Source of the DNA: Chitinophaga pinensis
GTDB taxonomy: Bacteria > Bacteroidota > Bacteroidia > NS11-12g > UBA9320
Direction: 5' to 3'
Assembly: GCA_945890595.1 (NCBI GenBank)
Contig: CAMDCQ010000030.1
Span: 1-16,748 of the forward strand
Length of the DNA: 16,748 nt
The notes beneath the pieces are model-generated. The model made no database searches. It was not told the origin of the DNA and worked only from the letters and a program-made list of their open reading frames with translations. A program made the position numbers and the translations under genes. Shown here piece by piece: positions 1 through 7,251 of the stretch (within the stretch, counting starts at the first letter, position 1; every line of letters begins with the position of its first letter).

Positions 1-452
1 TAAGTATAAGCTACACCACCAAAAGCCCCCTATTTATAGCTGTACTGGCTTTTTTAGGCATTCAACTGCAAGGAACGCTTTACAACTATTACTACGTCAT
101 CTTGCGAAATGAATTTGACGGTGATAATACCAGTCGTATCAACGAAAAAAATGCACCTATTGCATTCCCCGGCGAAAAACAAAAATACGTCAACTTGCTC
201 TACACCATATTCAATATACTCTACAGAGGATTTGATCAAACCATTTATTATGCAGATCGACAAGCTCCTAAAAATCAAAAATTCCCCAATTGGTTTATGT
301 CCTGCATTTCTTTGCTAGGTTTAGGATCTCAAATGCTATTAATGGCGGTAATGCTCTCTGTAGGATTAGTCAATTACGTTCTTCCCTTTTTTATAGCATA
401 CACAGCGCTCGTACCTGTTTTTATAGTACTTCGCCGGTATATCAACAGGTAG
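1..452 (+). CDS. C-terminal part of a membrane protein, probably a CDP-alcohol phosphatidyltransferase
   Basis: The reading frame is open from the left edge (first full codon at base 3) to TAG at 450-452, giving 149 residues of a protein whose start lies outside the window. It has a hydrophobic segment near residues 8-24, a polar loop with the stretch ILRNEFDGDNTSR, and two closely spaced hydrophobic segments at about 98-122 and 124-144, ending in a basic tail (LRRYINR). The texture LQGTLYNYYYVILRNxxDGDxTSR recalls, from memory, the C-terminal half of Bacteroidota CDP-alcohol phosphatidyltransferases, which join a CDP-activated lipid to an alcohol in the inner membrane. The diagnostic DGxxAR...GxxxDxxxD motif would be upstream and cannot be seen, so the family call is inference. 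The gene seems to end its transcription unit, since a hairpin follows at 464-492. Confidence 0.5.
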   Translation, partial: SISYTTKSPLFIAVLAFLGIQLQGTLYNYYYVILRNEFDGDNTSRINEKNAPIAFPGEKQKYVNLLYTIFNILYRGFDQTIYYADRQAPKNQKFPNWFMSCISLLGLGSQMLLMAVMLSVGLVNYVLPFFIAYTALVPVFIVLRRYINR

Positions 453-463
453 AAGAAACGAAA

Positions 464-492
464 AAAGAACGGCATTAACATACGCCGTCTTT
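464..492 (+). terminator. Hairpin terminator after the membrane protein gene
   Basis: AAAGAACGGC (464-473) pairs with GCCGTCTTT (484-492) around a 10-base loop, with one bulged A in the left arm. The GC-rich core is CGGC/GCCG, and the outer A-T pairs place Ts at the 3' side, although the T-run afterwards is short. It sits 12 bases after the stop codon and before the promoter region of the next gene, where a terminator is expected. Confidence 0.55.
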
Positions 493-556
493 ATAACCAG
501 TCTGTCATTATTGGTTAATTTAGGCTTATTTGAGGCTGACAGTTACATTTTTCGTG

Positions 557-564
557 TATCTTAG
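557..564 (+). promoter_or_regulatory. Candidate -7 promoter box for the yhcH-family operon
   Basis: TATCTTAG differs from the Bacteroidota -7 consensus TAnnTTTG by one base. It lies 24 bases before the ATG at 589, so transcription would begin near 568-571 with a leader of about 20 bases. A TTTG at 529-532 could be the -33 element, but the 24-base gap to the -7 box is long. No alternative box matches better in the 136-base gap. Confidence 0.35.
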
Positions 565-588
565 CCGTTCGAAATAATTTGCCATCAA

Positions 589-1038
589 ATGATCATTGAT
601 AAAATAGAAAATGCTTCCTTGTACTCAGGTATTAACCCCAGATTTGCTATGGCTTTTGACTATCTTAAAAATACGGATTTGGTTAACCTCCCATCAGGTA
701 AATATGAGCTAGACGGAGACCTTATTTTTGCATTAGTGCAAGAGTATGACACCAAAAGTGAGGAAGAGGCTCTAATGGAAAGCCATTTTAAATACATTGA
801 CATTCAGTACATTATAGAGGGTAAAGAGTTAATGGGTTTGGTAACCAAAACAGACCACGTCGCTACCTCAGTGGATCTTGAAAAAGATTACGCCAGTTAT
901 GACGAAGAAAATTACTCTTTCATGCTTTTTGAAGAGGGGATGTTTGGCGTCTATTTTCCAGATGACATTCACTTGCCTTGCATACAACTAGACGAACCCG
1001 CTCGCGTTAAAAAAGTCGTTATTAAAATAAAAATATGA
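589..1038 (+). CDS. YhcH/YjgK/YiaL family protein
   Basis: This 149-residue protein belongs to the YhcH/YjgK/YiaL family (DUF386; sometimes annotated 'beta-galactosidase subunit beta'). These are small cupin-fold proteins tied to sugar metabolism, in E. coli to sialic acid and related pathways. The family signature is visible: ESHFKYIDIQY (residues 64-74; E64 and H66 are likely metal or ligand contacts) and FPDDIHLPC (123-131; H128). Full length and no signal peptide point to a cytoplasmic protein. It is the first gene of a tight run: its stop overlaps the start of the exported thioredoxin-fold gene by four bases (ATGA at 1035-1038). No sugar-catabolic genes are nearby, so its substrate cannot be inferred. 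Family call is strong; role is open. Confidence 0.88.
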   Translation: MIIDKIENASLYSGINPRFAMAFDYLKNTDLVNLPSGKYELDGDLIFALVQEYDTKSEEEALMESHFKYIDIQYIIEGKELMGLVTKTDHVATSVDLEKDYASYDEENYSFMLFEEGMFGVYFPDDIHLPCIQLDEPARVKKVVIKIKI

Positions 1039-1529
1039 AATTATACACGCTCATAGCTTTCGTTTTTTTACTGAGTTCTGCCACACACAGAACTAAACTA
1101 CCTCCGGTTAGAGCATCAGTGAATTACGATCAGCTAAAAGAAATTATAGAAAAAAACGACGACAAACTATATGTAGTTAATTTCTGGGCAACCTGGTGCA
1201 GACCCTGCATAGAAGAGCTTCCTCACTTTTTGGAAGTAAGCAGCGCCTATGAAAATCAAGCACCATTTCAAATGATACTAGTCTCCTTGGATAAAGCCGA
1301 ACTTCTCGAAACTGATGTAGCTCAAATGATAACAAAACTCAATATAGATAATGACGTTTATCTCTTAGATGATAATAAGCGAATGAACTATTGGATTTCT
1401 GCGGTTGATTCTACCTGGAGTGGAGCTATCCCTGCAACCGTATTTTATAAAAATGGACAAAAACTGCACTTTACAGAAGGTCAGCTAACTAAAGAAGAAT
1501 TAAACACCATCATACAACAACATTTATAA
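1035..1529 (+). CDS. Exported thioredoxin-fold protein (TlpA-like)
   Basis: The 164 residues open with a short hydrophobic export signal (KLYTLIAFVFLLSSA, residues 2-16), so the product probably acts in the periplasm. The thioredoxin core follows: NFWATWCRPC (49-58) carries the redox pair C55/C58, and GAIPATVFY (130-138) carries the cis-proline P133 that faces it. The WCxPC form and compact size fit TlpA/ResA-like thiol-disulfide oxidoreductases, which reduce disulfides in exported proteins or during cytochrome c maturation. The substrate is not visible. The start overlaps the upstream yhcH-family stop by four bases, and the next gene begins four bases after its stop, so co-translation is likely. 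A transmembrane DsbD-like reductase that could supply electrons is encoded at 11696-13906; that link is inference. Confidence 0.85.
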   Translation: MKLYTLIAFVFLLSSATHRTKLPPVRASVNYDQLKEIIEKNDDKLYVVNFWATWCRPCIEELPHFLEVSSAYENQAPFQMILVSLDKAELLETDVAQMITKLNIDNDVYLLDDNKRMNYWISAVDSTWSGAIPATVFYKNGQKLHFTEGQLTKEELNTIIQQHL

Positions 1530-1533
1530 TCAC

Positions 1534-2196
1534 ATGAAAAAAATAACCCTGTTATTTATCGCCATCACTGCAGTTGCGCTTTCAGCGTTCAAACCAGTTG
1601 ATTCTACCCCTAAAATAGCTAATACAACCGAGGACGTTGCACCTAAAGGGTACGCCATTGGTGACGAAGCGTCTGATTTTAACCTAAAGAATATAGATGA
1701 CAAAATGGTGAGCTTAGCTAATTACCCAAACGCCAAAGGATTTATAATCACTTTTACATGCAATCATTGCCCATACGCTGTAGCCTACGAGCAACGTATT
1801 ATGGACCTGGATGCTAAATACGCTTCACTTGGATACCCTGTAATTGCCATAAGCCCCAATGATCCAGCCTTAGTACCTGAAGACGGAATGGAGGAGATGA
1901 AAAAATTAGCTAGCACCAAAGGATACACTTTCCCCTATTTGCTAGACGAGAAACAAGATGTATATCCGCTATTTGGCGCCACTAAAACACCTCATATTTT
2001 TATTTTACATAAAGAAAATGGCAAAAACATCGTAAAGTATATTGGCGCTATTGATAACAACTATGCCAATCCGGAAGATGTGACTGAACGATATGCAGAA
2101 GACGCCGTAAATGCACTAATTGCTGGAACTGACATTAAAGTAACAACTACAAAAGCTATCGGTTGCAGCATTAAAGACAGTCGAAAGAAAAAATAG
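1534..2196 (+). CDS. Exported redoxin/thioredoxin-family protein with CNHC motif
   Basis: This 220-residue protein starts with a signal peptide (MKKITLLFIAITAVALSAF), so it is likely periplasmic. From about residue 40 it has an AhpC/TSA-redoxin fold: GDEASDFNL (43-51), then TCNHCPYAVAYE (75-86) with the CxxC pair C76/C79, and TPHIFIL (152-158) with the likely cis-proline P153. The tail has a third cysteine in IGCSIK (209-214), which I recall as a recurrent C-terminal feature of this CNHCPY group. The group is usually annotated 'thioredoxin family protein' or 'redoxin domain-containing protein'; substrates are not well defined. It sits between the TlpA-like gene (4-base gap) and a lipoprotein gene (1-base gap), suggesting a thiol-linked exported set. 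Confidence 0.85.
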   Translation: MKKITLLFIAITAVALSAFKPVDSTPKIANTTEDVAPKGYAIGDEASDFNLKNIDDKMVSLANYPNAKGFIITFTCNHCPYAVAYEQRIMDLDAKYASLGYPVIAISPNDPALVPEDGMEEMKKLASTKGYTFPYLLDEKQDVYPLFGATKTPHIFILHKENGKNIVKYIGAIDNNYANPEDVTERYAEDAVNALIAGTDIKVTTTKAIGCSIKDSRKKK

Positions 2197-2197
2197 G

Positions 2198-2707
2198 ATG
2201 ACTTATTTTTTTAGATTGCTCTTTATTTTTTCGTTTTTAATACTTGGTTGTCAAGCAGAAGAACAGGTTTATATCCATACTATCACCGATATTGCTGGAC
2301 TACCAAACACCGCTACAATTTCGTATACTTCTGATTTTTTAGGCGTTGGTTCCACAGGAGGAATAGAAGCGCTGGCGAATGCAGATGATTTTATTTCTCA
2401 ACCTTTAAGCAAGGGAGATTTGACACTACCTAAAGTAGACCAAGGGAATTACACGATACGTGTTAAAGACAACAGTGGTCAAACCTCATTTACGAATATC
2501 CCAGAAAAATACCTGAATCTAAATGCTACAGTAGAGATAACACGGAATATTTTTCAATCCTATTTTCCTGCAGAATGGGAAGCTATAAATGGGTCTAAGT
2601 ACACGAGCATAAGAATACAGAGCAAGCAAGATAAAGGTGTCTTTTATATAAAAACAGTCTATACCGGAACGGATAAAGAAATAGGGAAGTATTCAGAAGA
2701 TTTTTAG
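2198..2707 (+). CDS. Small lipoprotein of unknown function
   Basis: I do not recognise this 169-residue protein. Its N-terminus (FFRLLFIFSFLILGCQ) is a lipoprotein signal with lipobox LILGC, so C18 would be lipidated and the protein anchored in the outer or inner membrane facing the periplasm. The rest has no transmembrane segment and looks beta-rich: alternating hydrophobic stretches such as DLTLPKVDQGNYTIRVKD, and no further cysteine. The start is one base after the redoxin stop, indicating one transcript with the thioredoxin-fold genes upstream. Its TAG stop (2705-2707) overlaps the TAA stop of the convergent nuclease gene, so the coding regions share four bases. Confidence 0.75.
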   Translation: MTYFFRLLFIFSFLILGCQAEEQVYIHTITDIAGLPNTATISYTSDFLGVGSTGGIEALANADDFISQPLSKGDLTLPKVDQGNYTIRVKDNSGQTSFTNIPEKYLNLNATVEITRNIFQSYFPAEWEAINGSKYTSIRIQSKQDKGVFYIKTVYTGTDKEIGKYSEDF

Positions 2708-4071
2708 AGGAATTCTTCTATTTTTATTAGCCTAAAAATTTTGGGAATAGGCTGCGCAAAAAATCCGTTTAGGATTCGTTTGATATCGTTATTGTTTTTA
2801 AACGGCTTAATGCAATCGTGCAAGTCTTCTTGACTTATACTTAGATCCTCTGCTATAAACCCAAAACCCGTATAATCGCCATCCACAATACGCACCACAC
2901 TTTTTTCTTCTCTGGTTCTTCCGGGTCCTACTACATACACATTTCGTTTGTTTTGCGAAGTTTGTGTAGCTGCCATAACCTTTTGGTTGTACTTTTCTAC
3001 GGTCTCTGTGCCACTGCATAGCGCACATGCACTTCCCAAGTAACAGGTCTCTTTGGTACGTTCTAATCCTGTATACTTAGGGCATAGTTTTGTGTTCTCA
3101 ACGAGCTTATACAAATGGTCTTTAGCCATTACCATCGAGCTAAAACTTTGTATACTATTCTTAGCAAATTTTTGTAAAAAAACATCTACACGAAGTACAC
3201 CATCTTGTCCTTCATAATAACACACATGGTAGTCGTTAGACTTATGCTTTTGCGCTTTATTATACGGTGGATAATGTTTTTTAATTTCATCACTTTCAAG
3301 CAATAACGCCACAAGTTCATTACCCGTTTCTTGATAGCTTACATGATATATTTTCCTAAGTAGCTCTGCTTTGTTGCGCGAGCTTTCTGTAAAATGAGTT
3401 GAGATTCGTTTTTTTATTTCTTTAGCCTTACCCACATACAGAATCTTCAAATCTTCGTCTAACAAGTAATATACACCTGCTGTTTCAGGTAATTTTTCAT
3501 ATTCTTCTTTTGGTAGATTAGGGGGCAACGAGGCTTCTCCACTGAGTTGGTTAAGAGACAGAAAAATAAAATCCTCTTTGTCTTGGGTAATGATATGATG
3601 AAAAAGTTCTACTGTGGCCATCGCATCGCCCATAGCTCTATGCCTGCTGTGATTTTCGATACCCAAATCAGTACATAGTTTACCTAGTGAATACGATGCA
3701 TATCCGGGCAATACCGTTCTAGCTAATCTCACCGTACACAATTTTTTCTTGTTAAACGTATATCCTAAATCCTCAAAGTGGTTTTTGATAATACCATAAT
3801 CGAAAGTTACGTTATGCGCTACAAAAATGGTATTGTCTATAAAGGCTGCTAAATCATCTGCGATATCTTCAAACAAAGGTGCTTGTTGAACCATTGCATT
3901 GGTTATGCCTGTGAGTAATGTAATGGATTTAGGAATGAATATTTCTGGATTTACCAGCGTTTCATATCTAGCCAAGATCTGAACCCCATCCGTTTTTACC
4001 GCCGCAATTTCGGTAATTCGATTGCCATGTGATCCTCCGGTAGTTTCTATGTCTATTACCGTATAAATCAT
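2704..4071 (-). CDS. Exonuclease (DnaQ-like) fused to GIY-YIG endonuclease domain with UvrC-like cysteine cluster
   Basis: This 455-residue protein joins two nuclease domains. Residues 1-165 are a DEDDh 3'-5' exonuclease like DNA polymerase III epsilon: DIETTG (D7, E9), NVTFDYG (D91) and HRAMGD (H144, D149) supply all catalytic residues. Residues 195-275 are a GIY-YIG domain as in UvrC/Cho: GVYYL (199-203), LYVGKA (211-216), R222 and the metal-binding glutamate E259 in LLLESDEI. Further on, C330, C343, C349 and C352 form a C-x12-C-x5-C-x2-C cluster resembling the UvrC cluster that binds iron-sulfur. The architecture matches Bacteroidota proteins annotated 'DNA polymerase III subunit epsilon' or 'exonuclease domain-containing', but it is more likely a repair nuclease than a replication subunit; that is inference. 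It is the last gene of the minus-strand run, 27 bases after the MoxR gene. Confidence 0.9.
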   Translation of the reverse strand: MIYTVIDIETTGGSHGNRITEIAAVKTDGVQILARYETLVNPEIFIPKSITLLTGITNAMVQQAPLFEDIADDLAAFIDNTIFVAHNVTFDYGIIKNHFEDLGYTFNKKKLCTVRLARTVLPGYASYSLGKLCTDLGIENHSRHRAMGDAMATVELFHHIITQDKEDFIFLSLNQLSGEASLPPNLPKEEYEKLPETAGVYYLLDEDLKILYVGKAKEIKKRISTHFTESSRNKAELLRKIYHVSYQETGNELVALLLESDEIKKHYPPYNKAQKHKSNDYHVCYYEGQDGVLRVDVFLQKFAKNSIQSFSSMVMAKDHLYKLVENTKLCPKYTGLERTKETCYLGSACALCSGTETVEKYNQKVMAATQTSQNKRNVYVVGPGRTREEKSVVRIVDGDYTGFGFIAEDLSISQEDLHDCIKPFKNNNDIKRILNGFFAQPIPKIFRLIKIEEFL

Positions 4072-4098
4072 TCCCCGAAATAGTTATTCATTAATGTA

Positions 4099-5064
4099 CT
4101 AATAGATACTTTCTATGATATGATCTGCTGAAACTCCCTCTGCTTCTGCTTTGTAATTACGTACCATTCTATGCCGCAGTACTTGTTTAGCAACGGCTTG
4201 CACATCTTCTATATCTGGAGAATATTTGCCATTGATTAAGGCATTTGCTTTAGCTCCAATTATAAGGTATTGAGAGGCTCTTGGTCCTGCTCCATATTCT
4301 ATGTAGTCGTTTACCAAAGGGGATGCTAGACTTCTGCCAGCTCTTGTTTTAGCTACTAGCTTCACCGCATATTCGTACACGTTGTCAGAAACCGGAACTT
4401 TTCGTACCAGATTTTGAAAACCGATTATCTCTTCTTGAGACACAATCTTATTTACGTTAATGGACTGTGAGCTTGTGGTTGCCTTTACAATATTTATTTC
4501 CTCCTCAAAAGTGGGATAGTCTAATATCATATTGAACATAAAACGGTCCAGCTGTGCCTCTGGTAACGGATACGTTCCTTCTTGCTCAATAGGATTTTGT
4601 GTGGCTAATACGAAAAACGGTTTTGGCAAACGATACTCTGTACCCGATACCGTTACGGTTTTTTCTTGCATGGCTTCAAGCAGAGCCGCTTGCGTTTTGG
4701 GAGGGGTACGATTTATTTCATCTGCCAAAATAATATTGGCAAATACAGGACCTTTATTGAACTTAAAGTTACGACTGTCATCCAATATTTCAGAGCCTAC
4801 TATATCGCTAGGCATAAGGTCAGGTGTAAATTGAATACGGTTAAAACTCATATCCAGCGCTTCGCTGATGGTTTTTACGAGCAAGGTTTTAGCAAGACCT
4901 GGTACGCCGATAAGCAGCGCATGACCGTTACTAATAATGCTCGTAATTACTCCATTGATAACCTCATGTTGCCCAATGATTACCTTACCTATTTCGGCTT
5001 TGAGCTCTTGCACCTTTAGTGCTAGTGCGTCTGCTGCTTTTTTATCGTCCGAAAAATCTATCAT
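4099..5064 (-). CDS. MoxR-family AAA+ ATPase
   Basis: The 321-residue protein is a complete MoxR ATPase, a chaperone-like AAA+ family that remodels or activates partner complexes, often with vWA-domain proteins. Motifs appear in order: Walker A GVPGLAKT (53-60, in the family's GxPGxAKT form), Walker B ILADEINR (112-119; D115, E116), sensor 1 N157 in ATQNPIEQEGTYPLPEAQ, the EAQLDRF region (169-175) and sensor 2 GPRASQ (260-265, R262). No signal peptide or membrane segment is present, so it is cytoplasmic. It begins one base after the stop of the SurA-like gene. The usual DUF58/vWA/BatA-BatB partner genes are absent here. As far as I recall, a MoxR gene beside PpiC/SurA genes recurs in Bacteroidota. 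Confidence 0.95.
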   Translation of the reverse strand: MIDFSDDKKAADALALKVQELKAEIGKVIIGQHEVINGVITSIISNGHALLIGVPGLAKTLLVKTISEALDMSFNRIQFTPDLMPSDIVGSEILDDSRNFKFNKGPVFANIILADEINRTPPKTQAALLEAMQEKTVTVSGTEYRLPKPFFVLATQNPIEQEGTYPLPEAQLDRFMFNMILDYPTFEEEINIVKATTSSQSINVNKIVSQEEIIGFQNLVRKVPVSDNVYEYAVKLVAKTRAGRSLASPLVNDYIEYGAGPRASQYLIIGAKANALINGKYSPDIEDVQAVAKQVLRHRMVRNYKAEAEGVSADHIIESIY

Positions 5065-5065
5065 G

Positions 5066-6412
5066 TTATTTATCTAGCCCTTTCCAACCTGCTAATTCCT
5101 GACATTTCACATATTTAGCATCCAACCATATATAAACCCCTTTTTTATAGTCGGCAACCCAGTTTTCGATTGCTTCTGCTTGTTTTTGTTCTGTGGCTAA
5201 GGTTTGTACTTTTTGATAATCATCTTTTAGATTAGCTTGATGCGCAGGTACTATTTTACGTAGGTAGTAAAACTTATATCCAACCGTTCCGTCGACATCC
5301 AAAAATTGTTCAGGTATTGAAAAATCTCCTTCTTTCATTTGCTCCATTTTAGATTTTGTTTGCGGGTCTAAAGCATCTGCAGGCACTTGCTGAGAACCTG
5401 TGCTTGGATCTGCATAAAAACCACAATTATCTTTTGTTGCTGCATTGGTACTAAATTCAGATGCGACTTGGCACATGGTTACTTTCTCGTTTTTAACATC
5501 CGTGATTAACGAAGTCATTTTTTCCTTGAGCGACACCAAATCACTATTTACGATTAGGGGTTTTATAAGAATATGTCTAGCATTCACTTTTTCACCTTTT
5601 CGATCTATCAGTTGTAAGATGTGATACCCATATTCTGTTTCTACAATATCCGAAACTTTACCTGGCTCTAGCTTGTATGCGGCACGCTCAAAAGCACCAA
5701 CCATTTGACCACGGGCAAAATAACCCAATTCACCTCCGTTGACAGCCGACCCTTTGTCGTCACTATTTGACTTGGCCGCATATTCAAAAGAATACGTTCC
5801 TTTTTCTATGTCTGCTTTTATTTTGGTAATTTGCTCCAAGGCATATTCTTTGGCATACTGACTTGGTTTTGGTTTCATAGTAATCAAGGCCAGCTCTACT
5901 TCTGTTCCAAAATCAGGTAAGCTATCCTCCGGGATATTGGCGAAAAAATTACGCACATCCGTTGGAGACACCTTCACGGCAGTGGTAAGTCCTTGCTGTA
6001 TTTGCTGAGATACAATTTGATCTTCAATTTTAGGACGCATTTGCGCTTTGTATTCGGCGATGGTTTTTCCGAGATATTGTTCGAGCTTTTTTTCTCCCCC
6101 TATTTGACTTGCGTAATATTGGATTCTGCGTTCAACTTCGTCATTTACTCTGTCTTCAGAAGCATAAACGCTGTCTACTGCCGCCTTGTGCAAGTATAGT
6201 TTTTGAATGACCAGCTGATTTAGAATTTCACATTTTAAATCGCCCTCGTACACATCCATGTCCTTTTTGGCTTGTGCATATTCTGCTTCTAGGTCAGAAC
6301 TCATCACTATATTCTCTCCCACTACGGCAACTATCTCATCTAGCACTCGTATAGTTTGTGCTGATGCGGCTAGGCTTGCCGTAAGTATTATGGCTACTAT
6401 TATTGGTCTCAA
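5066..6412 (-). CDS. SurA-like periplasmic chaperone / peptidyl-prolyl isomerase
   Basis: The 448 residues start with a signal peptide (residues 1-19, cleavage likely after ASA before Q19/T20). A SurA-N-like helical chaperone region follows: DEIVAVVGENIVMSSDLE (25-42), then a helical stretch to about 150. The first parvulin domain (about 171-272) has the characteristic GGELGYFARGQM (227-238) and GYHILQLID (262-270). A second parvulin-like domain (about 277-388) opens with NARHILIKP but has diverged later, with CGFYADPSTGS in place of GG-LG-F. SurA proteins carry unfolded outer-membrane proteins across the periplasm. ATG (6410-6412) overlaps the preceding lipoprotein stop by four bases, so translation is probably coupled. 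Not given the name surA because several paralogues are present side by side. Confidence 0.88.
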   Translation of the reverse strand: MRPIIVAIILTASLAASAQTIRVLDEIVAVVGENIVMSSDLEAEYAQAKKDMDVYEGDLKCEILNQLVIQKLYLHKAAVDSVYASEDRVNDEVERRIQYYASQIGGEKKLEQYLGKTIAEYKAQMRPKIEDQIVSQQIQQGLTTAVKVSPTDVRNFFANIPEDSLPDFGTEVELALITMKPKPSQYAKEYALEQITKIKADIEKGTYSFEYAAKSNSDDKGSAVNGGELGYFARGQMVGAFERAAYKLEPGKVSDIVETEYGYHILQLIDRKGEKVNARHILIKPLIVNSDLVSLKEKMTSLITDVKNEKVTMCQVASEFSTNAATKDNCGFYADPSTGSQQVPADALDPQTKSKMEQMKEGDFSIPEQFLDVDGTVGYKFYYLRKIVPAHQANLKDDYQKVQTLATEQKQAEAIENWVADYKKGVYIWLDAKYVKCQELAGWKGLDK

Positions 6413-7251
6413 AATCTTTTAATCTCTTTGTTGTTATACGCCTCGTCTATCAATTTAGTTTCAATTTCTTTCACCATTTCTTGCTGACGTTTCATAATTA
6501 ATAAATCCTTAATATTCTGTCTTTCAAGCGAGAAAGGAGACTTATCACTACGTATTTTAAAATCAATTATTTTGATGAAATAGGTATATCCGTTATCGTT
6601 AAATCGAATAAACTTATTATTGTTCAAATAATTTTCTTGGTTGTAGGTGGTAATGGGTATTTCCTTCAGAATGTCATCAAAATAGACCCAATTCGTTTTG
6701 TCCACGTAATAGTTTCCTCGCTTTTCGCTTATGCTCTTTAACTGAGCATAAACTGCCTTATCGTCTTTTTTAAATTTATCCCAAAGTTTACTTACGCCAT
6801 TGGTCTGTTCTGGGATTTTAAAAAAATTAATCTTTAGAATATTTTGAGCCAACTCAAAATCTTCTTCATTCTCGTCGTAATATTCTTCAAGCTCTGACTC
6901 TTCAAAGCTGGTGTCTACTAATTGTGTGGCAAGTTTATTTAGGACTTCAAACGTTAGCAAATCTGCTTTATAATTTTCCAATTGCTTTTCTTTGTTTTTT
7001 TCTACCTCACTTAATACTTCTTCCGCTTTATGCAAAAGCACCTGCTTGCTAAGCCATTGGTTAATGTACTCTTGGGTTATAAAAACGCTGTCCTCTTGGG
7101 TAACTGATTCACCGATCAACTCATTTAATTCATCCGCATATAGCTTATTGCCGTAAGCTTCCGCCAAAACATTCGATTCTGTTTCTGGAGCACTGCAGCT
7201 CAGCAGCGCACACAGTGATAGTATAAATGCTATATGAATTGAGCTCGACAC
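6409..7251 (-). CDS. SurA-like lipoprotein with degenerate isomerase region
   Basis: The 280-residue product has a lipoprotein signal (hydrophobic residues 7-18, lipobox ALLSC, lipidated C19). Residues 28-135 resemble the SurA N-terminal chaperone module: GNKLYADELNELI, then a long highly charged helical region (QVLLHKAEEVLSEVEKNKEK). A parvulin-like start (ILKINFFKI, 138-146) and end (GYTYFIKIIDFK, 221-232) can be seen, but the GGxLGxF core is missing, so isomerase activity is doubtful. The C-terminal helix (residues 240-275) matches the final helix of SurA-like proteins. The start is GTG (7249-7251), overlapping by one base the TAG of the upstream PpiC gene; no ATG lies in a better position. 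Its own stop overlaps the next start by four bases. A chaperone role beside its two paralogues is inferred. Confidence 0.8.
   Translation of the reverse strand: MSSSIHIAFILSLCALLSCSAPETESNVLAEAYGNKLYADELNELIGESVTQEDSVFITQEYINQWLSKQVLLHKAEEVLSEVEKNKEKQLENYKADLLTFEVLNKLATQLVDTSFEESELEEYYDENEEDFELAQNILKINFFKIPEQTNGVSKLWDKFKKDDKAVYAQLKSISEKRGNYYVDKTNWVYFDDILKEIPITTYNQENYLNNNKFIRFNDNGYTYFIKIIDFKIRSDKSPFSLERQNIKDLLIMKRQQEMVKEIETKLIDEAYNNKEIKRF

Noticed and set aside
109..318. Overlapping open frames on both strands within the partial membrane protein
   Set aside because: The frame running from the left edge to 452 has coherent membrane segments and a terminator after its stop; the others do not.
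4532..5019. Two overlapping plus-strand open frames opposite the MoxR gene
   Set aside because: Both are antisense to conserved AAA+ motifs; no recognisable domain or promoter.
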